A DNA stretch of 64,000 bases from Crateriforma spongiae (GTDB lineage: Bacteria > Planctomycetota > Planctomycetia > Pirellulales > Pirellulaceae). Positions 55,853 to 62,774 of this stretch are shown piece by piece. Each line of letters starts with the position of its first letter. Within the stretch, counting starts at the first letter, position 1. The stretch covers positions 186,001 through 250,000 of the forward strand of contig NZ_JAAXMS010000003.1 in NCBI RefSeq assembly GCF_012290005.1. Reading direction: 5' to 3'. Position numbers and translations under genes: made by a program. The notes beneath the pieces are model-generated. The model saw only the letters and a program-made list of their open reading frames with translations, was not told where the DNA came from and made no database searches.

Positions 55853-55992
55853 ACGTACGGCGGCACAATGACGCGAACCGTGGGGTCGACTAAATTTGAC
55901 GGTGCAATGGCGGATCGCACCCGCAGTGTCGGGGCGATTCGCGTCACGTCCGCGCGCCCCACCATGCATCCCACCTCACGACTGAAATCAAC

Positions 55993-56850
55993 ATGACGCG
56001 TTCCACAATCGCCGTTGCTATTGCGGCTCTTGCCTGCTTTTTCGGATTTGATTCGCCGTCCCTTTGGGCCCAGGACCAACCGGTTCTCCAGCGAGCGGTC
56101 GAGTCCGCTGATCCAGGACTGTTGATCGATGACGTGGACCCCGACAATCCAGCAATCGCGAAGCAACGTGTTGAAATTCCAAAGGAAATCGCCAAGTGGG
56201 AAGACGACATTGCGAAGCTGGAAAACTTGGATGCCCAGTCATCCGATCCGCCCGGTGCCATCTTGTTTATCGGCAGCAGCAGCATCCGACGCTGGGCCAC
56301 GATTGACGAAGACATGGCGCCGTACCTGCCGATTCGTCGTGGCTATGGGGGGGCCAGATTCCGGGACTTGGCTCATTTCGCCACACGATTGATCCGCCCG
56401 CATGATTACCGCGCCATCGTGATGTTTGTCGCCAACGACGTGTCCGGCGGAGACAACGATGCGACGGTGGATGAAATCGAAGGTTGGGTCGATTCCATTT
56501 TGGATGTTGCACAACAGCATTCGCCGGGCAAGCCGTTATTCATTGTCGAAATCACGCCGACGCCCAAACGATGGTCGGCTTACGCGAAGATCCGGCAAGT
56601 CAATGATCGCTTGCGCGAAATCTGTTTGACGCGACCGGACACGTATTTTATTGAAACCGCCGAACATTACTTGGATCGCCACAACCAGCCGGTGATGCGT
56701 TTCTTTGATGACGATCGCTTGCACCTGAGCGATGAGGGGTATGATTTGTGGAGCAAACTGATTCGACGAAAGCTGGATGACGTGTTCCGTGATTTGGCGT
56801 TGAACGATCAGGGGGCCGCGGACTTGTCGGCACAGCACACTGGTTCATGA
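55993..56850 (+). CDS. SGNH/GDSL-type hydrolase, exported
   Basis: A 285-residue protein with a signal peptide (TIAVAIAALACFFGFDSPSLWA). Block I is ILFIGSSSIRRWATID with the nucleophile Ser; block II Gly is in RRGYGGARFRDL; block III is MFVANDVSGGD with Asn; block V is DDDRLHLSDEGY with the Asp-x-x-His pair. It is the serine esterase type often found in planctomycetes as a periplasmic acetylesterase. It overlaps the SDR gene downstream by ATGA (56847-56850), so translation is coupled. The substrate is unknown; sugar acetyl groups are likely. Confidence 0.92.
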   Translation: MTRSTIAVAIAALACFFGFDSPSLWAQDQPVLQRAVESADPGLLIDDVDPDNPAIAKQRVEIPKEIAKWEDDIAKLENLDAQSSDPPGAILFIGSSSIRRWATIDEDMAPYLPIRRGYGGARFRDLAHFATRLIRPHDYRAIVMFVANDVSGGDNDATVDEIEGWVDSILDVAQQHSPGKPLFIVEITPTPKRWSAYAKIRQVNDRLREICLTRPDTYFIETAEHYLDRHNQPVMRFFDDDRLHLSDEGYDLWSKLIRRKLDDVFRDLALNDQGAADLSAQHTGS

Positions 56851-57653
56851 TTTCATTGCAATCAGTTTTCGAAACGGACAGCCCCGTCGTTCTGGTGACC
56901 GGTAGCGGTTCGCCCCGTGTCGGGCGTGGGATCGCGTCGTGGTTTGCGTCCTGCGGTTGTCACGTCGCCATCCACGCGAATCAAAGTGTCGATCAGGCAG
57001 CCGAAGCTGCTGATCAGTTAAGTGACAAACACGGGGTCGAAACGGCCGTCGTCCAAGGATCACTGGAAGACGACGCGGTACCGCGCCGAATGGTTGACGC
57101 CGTGGTTTCGCGTTGGGGACGCATCGATGTCTTGATCAATAGCGCGGCGATTTGGTCACCCACGAAGTTGGAAAATGTGACGCCCGCCGAGGTTCGGCGG
57201 TACTTCCAGATCAACAGTGTCGGCACCTTCGAATCCGCCCGAGTGGCGGGGCTGCAGATGGCGGCACAGACCGCTGGCGGTGCGATCATCAACATCGGCG
57301 ACTGGGCGACGTGTCGGCCGTACTTGGACCATGCGGCCTATTTTCCCAGCAAAGGGGCGATCGAGACGATGACCCGATCTTTAGCGGTCGAGCTTGGGCG
57401 ACGTAATGCTCGCGTTCGAGTCAACGCAATTCTTCCCGGTCCGGTTTTGCTGGCCGACGATGTGTCCGATCAGGTTCGTCAATCTCTGGTCGACAGCACG
57501 CTGGTCGGACGAGTGGGAACGCCGGACGATGTCGCCCACGCGGCGATGATGTTGTGTCAAAACACTTTCATCACCGGCGTTTGTCTGCCGGTTGACGGTG
57601 GCAAGACGGTGTTCGCCAACGACGGGCTGCAGACCGGCTACAACACCGGTTGA
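56847..57653 (+). CDS. Short-chain dehydrogenase/reductase
   Basis: A 268-residue SDR. The dinucleotide site is VVLVTGSGSPRVGRGIAS, a form with an insert typical of FolM/PTR1-like pteridine reductases and related SDRs. The motif INSAAIWSP, the catalytic Tyr and Lys in HAAYFPSKGAIETM, and RVNAILPGPVLL are present; the Ser position is IINIGDWATCR, where Asp takes the place of the usual Ser. The ending ITGVCLPVDGGKTV is standard. It starts inside the SGNH hydrolase stop codon and ends 16 nt inside the 3' end of the convergent amidohydrolase gene. Substrate unknown. Confidence 0.9.
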   Translation: MISLQSVFETDSPVVLVTGSGSPRVGRGIASWFASCGCHVAIHANQSVDQAAEAADQLSDKHGVETAVVQGSLEDDAVPRRMVDAVVSRWGRIDVLINSAAIWSPTKLENVTPAEVRRYFQINSVGTFESARVAGLQMAAQTAGGAIINIGDWATCRPYLDHAAYFPSKGAIETMTRSLAVELGRRNARVRVNAILPGPVLLADDVSDQVRQSLVDSTLVGRVGTPDDVAHAAMMLCQNTFITGVCLPVDGGKTVFANDGLQTGYNTG

Positions 57654-58912
57654 TACGTGCCGACGGCCAAGTCCCGGAACAGTGTGTCGAGGTCATTGGC
57701 GGTCGTCGCGACCATGCCCAGGCCCGGGTGACAACCGGCTTCGATGCGACCAAACATCGGCTTGCCCAACGCATCCGCACCGGACAGGGTTGCCGCGCGA
57801 AGAACGCACTCCGGTGCAATGTCTTGTCGGTGGTTCAGCAAGAATCGGACTTCGGACCAAAGGTCCAGGTCCGGGTTGCTGGCACGTGAATCGGTTCCCA
57901 ACGCGACACGAATTCCTTTGGCGATACAGCGATCCATGGGGTGCGGGGCGTACCCAAAATAGTCGTGCGTTCGTGGGCAATACACGATCGATAAATCGGG
58001 ATGACCGGCGACGGTGTCCAGTTCTTGATCGGTCAGGTCGTTTCCGTGGACCAACAACGCGCGCGGCGCTTGGGTCAGCCTTTCAATGAGCGATCGATAG
58101 TCACCGTCGACGGTCGTGTCGGACCAGGGAAAGACGTCGTCCTGCCAAACCCCCATGCTGCGAAGGGCGTCGGCGAAAGCCCCACCACCGTTTCGGATCA
58201 GTTCTCTTTCGTCCGGTGATTCCGCGACGTGCATGGCCACCGGACGCGAAAGTGACCTTGCTTGATCGATCACTTGGCGGATGCCATCGCGACGCATGGA
58301 GTACGGAGCATGGGGGCTGAGCCCCGCGTTCGCGTCGTTTTCGATGAGGTTGCTCGCTGCGGCCCAGCGTTCTTCCATTCGTGGCAATGACAGCCCGATG
58401 ACTTCGGCAAATCGAATGACTGTCGCCGGTGATGTGTCGATCGACGACGGCGGGCCGGATGTCGGATTGGTCGTCTCGGCAGGTGTGCCTGCAGGGTCCG
58501 GCGTCACGATGTCGCCGATCAATCGGACGCCGGCGTCAATCGATTCACGCAAACCCGTTTGCATGACCCGGGATCTTTGGCTGAGATCCGCGTCGAAACG
58601 CCGACGGGTGACTAAGGCGATCCAGGCGGACAAGGGCACGGTGGAACGCCCGTCGGGGCCGATGCCAATGGGTTCGGACAGATCTGAAAACTCCAGATGC
58701 GTGTGGGCGTTGACCAATCCGGGCATCAAGGCGGCATCACCCAGATCGATCGCAGACTGTGATGGGCGTCCCGACCCGATTTCGATCACCGATCCGTCAG
58801 CAACGCGTACCCAACCGTCTTGAAAAGGCGGCCGACTGATCGGCAGAATCCAGCGTGCCTGATACGTTCGATCGTCGGTCGGTGGAGCCATGTTCAAGGG
58901 AAGAGTCGCCAT
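57638..58912 (-). CDS. Amidohydrolase (aminofutalosine-deaminase-like/chlorohydrolase)
   Basis: A 424-residue metal-dependent hydrolase. The ligands are HTHLEF in LVNAHTHLEFSD, the His of VAMHVAESPDE, the His of LLVHGNDLTD and the Asp of VALGTDSRASNPD. This set is typical of the TrzN/SsnA/aminodeoxyfutalosine deaminase cluster; the SPHAPYSM string is common there. The pathway is uncertain, because no mqn gene is nearby. The start is either ATG 58912 or 58891; the longer open frame to 59665 covers the next gene on the other strand and is not real. The 3' end overlaps the SDR gene by 16 nt tail to tail. Confidence 0.85.
   Translation of the reverse strand: MATLPLNMAPPTDDRTYQARWILPISRPPFQDGWVRVADGSVIEIGSGRPSQSAIDLGDAALMPGLVNAHTHLEFSDLSEPIGIGPDGRSTVPLSAWIALVTRRRFDADLSQRSRVMQTGLRESIDAGVRLIGDIVTPDPAGTPAETTNPTSGPPSSIDTSPATVIRFAEVIGLSLPRMEERWAAASNLIENDANAGLSPHAPYSMRRDGIRQVIDQARSLSRPVAMHVAESPDERELIRNGGGAFADALRSMGVWQDDVFPWSDTTVDGDYRSLIERLTQAPRALLVHGNDLTDQELDTVAGHPDLSIVYCPRTHDYFGYAPHPMDRCIAKGIRVALGTDSRASNPDLDLWSEVRFLLNHRQDIAPECVLRAATLSGADALGKPMFGRIEAGCHPGLGMVATTANDLDTLFRDLAVGTYQPVL
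57809..57819 (+). repeat. CTCCGGTGCAA word, exact copy
   Basis: Exact copy inside the C-terminal part of the amidohydrolase gene. Confidence 0.85.
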
Positions 58913-58915
58913 CAA

Positions 58916-59590
58916 ATGAATTCGTGGATGTCCAGTCCCGACACAAAGCAGTCTTTGCCAAGACGATTCTATGCGCGTGCCACCGCGGACGTTGCCCGCG
59001 GGTTGTTGGGGTGTGGTTACGCGGTGTTCCGCGACGGTCAATGGATCGGCGGGCTGATCGTCGAAACCGAAGCGTATTTGAGCCACCGGGATGCCGCCAG
59101 CCACAGTGCGCGTGGTCGAACGCCATCCAACGCGGCCATGTTTGGGCCGCCCGGTTCGCTTTATGTTTATCCGATCCACGCCAAGCATTGTTCGAATCTG
59201 GTGACCGAACCCGAAGGGATTGGGGCCGCCGTTTTGATTCGTGCGATCGAACCGGTATGGGGCTGCGATAGGATGCAGACGTTGCGTCGAACCGATGACC
59301 CGCGACGACTGACCCGCGGGCCGGCCATGCTGTGTCAGGCCATGACGCTGGACCGGCGCGATGACGGCGTCGATGTGGTCAGTGACCCAAGTTGGAGAGT
59401 CTGGAGCGACGATCGGATTCAAGGAATCATCGAATCGCGGGTGATCACCACACGACGCATCGGCATTCGACGATCGGCCGATCGGAAACTGCGTTTTGTC
59501 GTCGACGGAAATCGATTCGTTAGCGGCAAGGCGGGGGACCACAGGCGTCCACCCCGCGAGAGTCTGTTGGAATTGGCGGCGAACCGCTGA
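58916..59590 (+). CDS. 3-methyladenine DNA glycosylase (AAG/MPG type)
   Basis: A 224-residue protein of the PF02245 family, removing alkylated bases. The catalytic Glu is in GLIVETEAYL, and the strings HRDAASHSARGRTPSNAAMFGPPGSLYVY and then YPIHAKHCSNLVTE are diagnostic of the family; RLTRGPAMLCQAM is also conserved. The start at 58916 is used, with GGAAG about 12 nt before; 58928 is the alternative. It diverges from the amidohydrolase gene, the two ATGs being only about 3 bp apart, so promoters must lie inside each other's coding sequences or the starts are later. Confidence 0.92.
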   Translation: MNSWMSSPDTKQSLPRRFYARATADVARGLLGCGYAVFRDGQWIGGLIVETEAYLSHRDAASHSARGRTPSNAAMFGPPGSLYVYPIHAKHCSNLVTEPEGIGAAVLIRAIEPVWGCDRMQTLRRTDDPRRLTRGPAMLCQAMTLDRRDDGVDVVSDPSWRVWSDDRIQGIIESRVITTRRIGIRRSADRKLRFVVDGNRFVSGKAGDHRRPPRESLLELAANR

Positions 59591-59682
59591 GTGTCCGCGG
59601 TCACCGCTTGAATCTTCGCGCGCTGAAGTTTGCGGTGCCCAATCCAGCCGTTCTTTCATCGGCAAACCAATGAATGGAACGC

Positions 59683-60504
59683 TCAGGCCGCCATGCGTTG
59701 CGGTTGTTCCGCGGCGACTTCTTGGGCCAGCACTTCTTCGGCCAAGGCACGATAGTCCGCCGCACCGTTGCTTTCGCCGCTGTACTGAAAAATCGACTGG
59801 CCGAAACTGGGGGCTTCGGCAAGACGGATATTGCGGCGGATGCGGGTGTCAAAGAACTGGGCGTCTTGGAAGAAACGCCGCGAGCCGGTGTTGGCGGCAA
59901 AGAATTCGTCGATGTCGGTGCTGACTTCCGCGGCCAAGCGGGTATTGGAATCGTACATGCACAGCATCACGCCGGTCAGACGCAGTTGTGAATTCAGCCG
60001 ACGCGAAACCACCTCGATCGTCCGCAACAACTTGCTCAGCCCGTGCAGCGCCAGAAAGTGTGGCTGCAGCGGCAAGAAGACTTCCCCCACGGCGACCAAC
60101 GCGTTGACGGTCAACACGCCAAGGCTGGGCGGGCAATCCAGGATGAAATAGTCGTACGGTTCTTCGTCCGCGTCCATCTTGTCACGCAGGATCATTTCCC
60201 GGCCGACTTCGCTGGCTAATTCCAATTCCGATGCGGCCAAGTCCAAGTTGGCCGGCACGATCGAAAGCTTGTCCGAAAGGTTGCGACGCGCCTGGTCGAT
60301 GGAAATGTCACCGCACAGCACTTCGTACATGCTGGGTTCGCCGTCCAGTGTGGTGATTCCCAGGTGCAACGATGCGTGCGCCTGGGGATCCAGGTCCAGA
60401 ACACAGACGCGGCGTCCGGCTTCGGCCAAAGCGGCGGCCAGGTTCACCGAGGTCGTCGTTTTGCCGACGCCACCCTTTTGATTGATCACGGCGATCGATC
60501 GCAT
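59683..60504 (-). CDS. parA: ParA-family ATPase (orphan)
   Basis: A 273-residue ParA/Soj ATPase. It has the deviant Walker A INQKGGVGKTTTSVNLA, the A' DLDPQAH, and the Walker B YFILDCPPSLGVLTVNAL. ATG 60504 follows AGGGAGA with good spacing (ctgcagggagaccaacATG), and the homologous core begins right there, so the frame upstream to 60861 is not used. No parB, and no parS site (the usual inverted TGTTTCACGTGAAACA), is in this region. It lies 53 bp downstream of a small gene on the same strand and probably shares its transcript. It may position something other than the origin. Confidence 0.93.
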   Translation of the reverse strand: MRSIAVINQKGGVGKTTTSVNLAAALAEAGRRVCVLDLDPQAHASLHLGITTLDGEPSMYEVLCGDISIDQARRNLSDKLSIVPANLDLAASELELASEVGREMILRDKMDADEEPYDYFILDCPPSLGVLTVNALVAVGEVFLPLQPHFLALHGLSKLLRTIEVVSRRLNSQLRLTGVMLCMYDSNTRLAAEVSTDIDEFFAANTGSRRFFQDAQFFDTRIRRNIRLAEAPSFGQSIFQYSGESNGAADYRALAEEVLAQEVAAEQPQRMAA

Positions 60505-60557
60505 GTTGGTCTCCCTGCAGTTTGAAATTGCGAGCGGTACGCTGCCCACTTGAAAGT

Positions 60558-60989
60558 TCAAGAAGCCCGCCGCCGGGACAGCTGTTGATAGGCTAATAGC
60601 ACGTCGTACAGGTCCGCGTCGATACGAACCGGGTCGTCCGCGAAATCGTGCAACCAAGATCGACCGTTTTCCGCGGCGTCCATCAATAGCGGCATCAGGG
60701 TTTTGACCGACACCGAAACGGTCTTGGCTTCCGCGGTTCCGCTGACGCGGTCCAGTTCCTTTTCCAGACGCCGCACGTCGGCATCGGACAACAAACGCGG
60801 CGGATCGTCGTCGGAGATGTCGATTGGTGCGATGTCGGTCTGACCGACCGCGATTTCGCAATCGTCATGGAGCGCGGTCGGATGGTCGGGGCGTTCGGTA
60901 GGGCTGGCGTCGTGGCCGGCGAGCGAATCGGGCTTTGGCGGCAAAGCTTCGTCGTCGCCTTGGTACAGACGCAAATCGGGATTCGTCAT
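60558..60989 (-). CDS. Small protein upstream of parA, unknown
   Basis: A 143-residue protein. The N-terminal half is Asp/Pro-rich and disordered (about 1-60); the C-terminal half is helical: LSDADVRRLEKELDRVSG, KTVSVSVKTLMPLLMDAAEN and YDVLLAYQQLSRRR. There is no signal peptide. It is the first gene of the probable parA transcript, and may be a regulator or adaptor of ParA, but that is only by position. I do not recognise the family. Confidence 0.7.
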   Translation of the reverse strand: MTNPDLRLYQGDDEALPPKPDSLAGHDASPTERPDHPTALHDDCEIAVGQTDIAPIDISDDDPPRLLSDADVRRLEKELDRVSGTAEAKTVSVSVKTLMPLLMDAAENGRSWLHDFADDPVRIDADLYDVLLAYQQLSRRRAS

Positions 60990-61514
60990 GGCGTTTATCG
61001 GAACTGGTTTCCCGGTCGTTCAAAACTGATGCATCCGGGGTCGCCGGCGATTGATGCCGTCATGGCACGGCTGCGGCGATCCCCTTGCGGCAATCGGTCG
61101 TTGCCGCCGGTCGGGACGTGCCCGGGGCGACAATAAAGCGGCGACACCCGTTGGCGTCGCTGCCGCGGAGGCTAGCTACCAAACCGACTTCGATGGTCGC
61201 TAGGGCTTCCTGGGTATTTCCCTGAAATCCTTTGTCGGCGGCCGTTTTTCACGCCCAATGTCAAAAGTTTTTTGGTCCATCCGGCGGCCCGGTTTAGCCG
61301 TCAAACGTCGTTTTTTGCGGGCTTTCCGCTCGCCGTCCGGTCTTGGGCATTCGCCCCCGCGATCGCTCTTGGCTCGGTTTCACGGATTCGACTAAACTTT
61401 CGCCGCAGACTTGCCGACCAGCCTGGCCCCCTGCGCAACGAACAAGCCGCATGATGTGGCTGGTGTACGGCGGGTCATCGGCGGCCGATGGTCGAAAAAT
61501 TGGGAGGGATACCA
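60990..61514. other. Divergent intergenic region, 525 bp
   Basis: It lies between the parA transcript (leftward) and the SbcD-like gene (rightward). A weak hairpin with GCGGCGAC/GTCGCTGC is near 61138-61170. No gene, repeat or RNA can be supported. Confidence 0.45.
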
Positions 61515-62774
61515 ATGCCGGGCGAATCATTTCGCTTCATTCACGCCAGCGACTTTCACCTCGAACGTCCTCTGGGCGATTTGGACCAGTTGCCGCCTCA
61601 TTTGCGCGACGCGCTGGCCGACTCGCCACGATCGGCCGCTGCCGCGGTGTTTGATGCGGCGACTGCCGACAACATCGACTTTTTGGTGTTGTGTGGCGAT
61701 CTGGTGAATCCTTCCACCGCCGGCCCGCACGCAATGGCGTTGCTGCTGGATGGTTTTGAAAAGCTGCACGCCAAGAAGACACCGGTCTTTTGGAGCGCCG
61801 GGGTGGCCGACGACCCACAGCGTTGGCCCGATGCCGCACCGTTGCCGCCCAATGTGACGTTGTTTCCCAAGGATCGCGCCATCGCGGTCCCCGTCCAGCG
61901 CAGCGGCCGAACGATCTGCCACGTCATCGGACGCAGCAGCGACGGACGCAGCACGCTGCATGTCCCGGGTTATCGCATCGATCCTGTCGACGAATACACG
62001 GTTGCCATCGGGCACGGATCCGCGGAGGCCGCGGCCCTGGCCGAAGGCCATTTTGATTATTGGGCGTTGGGTGGGCGACACAATCGACAAGAAATCGAAC
62101 AAGGGGCCAACGCGGCAGCCGTTCAGTGTGGAACACCACAGGGACGTTGCTTGCAGGAAACCGGACCGCACGGTTATTGCGTTGTCGATGTGGATTCGGA
62201 TCAAACGACGCGGGTCCACCAAGTGGAATGCGATACGTTTCGATACTGTCACGAACAAATCGATGCAGCGGAGGTGATTCAGGTCGGCACGCTGAAGAAT
62301 CTGTTGGGCGAACGCATTGCCCGTCTGGCCCACGAAAACGGCGGGCGTCAGTTGCTGGTCGGCTGGGAAATCAACGTTGCCACCGCAGAGCATTTGTCGG
62401 CGATCGGTGATCCGGACGAAACGTTGCGATGGCTGCGTCGCGAATACGGCCACGGAACGCCGGCGGCTTGGTCGATTGCATTGACCGTCAATCCGCCTCG
62501 ACAGTTCCCCAAGTCTTGGAACGACGAAGACACGATTCTGGGCGACTTTCTGCGTGCCGCGGCAAAGCATCGTGAAAACGATAGTCGTGAATTGAATCTG
62601 TTGCCGTTCACCGAAGAACATGACATCGGCCAGCCCGGCGGGTTGCCGACGACGACGTCCAGTCTGCTGGCGGAAATCGCCGCATCGGATCGCGGACGGT
62701 TGCTGGACCAGGCGACGCTGCTTGGTGTCGATTTGCTCAGAGGCGGGAAGCCCCAGTTGGTGCAAAAATCATGA
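61515..62774 (+). CDS. YhaO/SbcD-like exonuclease subunit with altered metal site
   Basis: A 419-residue calcineurin-fold protein of the SbcD/YhaO kind, partner of an SMC-like ATPase. ATG 61515 is preceded by GGGAGG at 61502-61507, a strong Shine-Dalgarno, and the domain starts right after (RFIHASDFHLERPLG). DxH is in ASDFHLERP and GD in VLCGDLVN. The GNHD motif is missing (SAGVADDPQRW at that place), and the last GHxH appears as ALGGRHNRQ. Some metal ligands are therefore lost, and nuclease activity is doubtful. It overlaps the next gene by ATGA. Confidence 0.85.
   Translation: MPGESFRFIHASDFHLERPLGDLDQLPPHLRDALADSPRSAAAAVFDAATADNIDFLVLCGDLVNPSTAGPHAMALLLDGFEKLHAKKTPVFWSAGVADDPQRWPDAAPLPPNVTLFPKDRAIAVPVQRSGRTICHVIGRSSDGRSTLHVPGYRIDPVDEYTVAIGHGSAEAAALAEGHFDYWALGGRHNRQEIEQGANAAAVQCGTPQGRCLQETGPHGYCVVDVDSDQTTRVHQVECDTFRYCHEQIDAAEVIQVGTLKNLLGERIARLAHENGGRQLLVGWEINVATAEHLSAIGDPDETLRWLRREYGHGTPAAWSIALTVNPPRQFPKSWNDEDTILGDFLRAAAKHRENDSRELNLLPFTEEHDIGQPGGLPTTTSSLLAEIAASDRGRLLDQATLLGVDLLRGGKPQLVQKS

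Noticed and set aside
58913-59665. Upstream extension of the amidohydrolase frame to a 675-residue protein
   Set aside because: It covers the AAG glycosylase gene on the other strand and shows no homology; the protein starts at 58912 or 58891.
61527-62765. A 412-codon minus-strand open frame opposite the SbcD-like gene
   Set aside because: A shadow; the plus-strand frame has a Shine-Dalgarno and family motifs.
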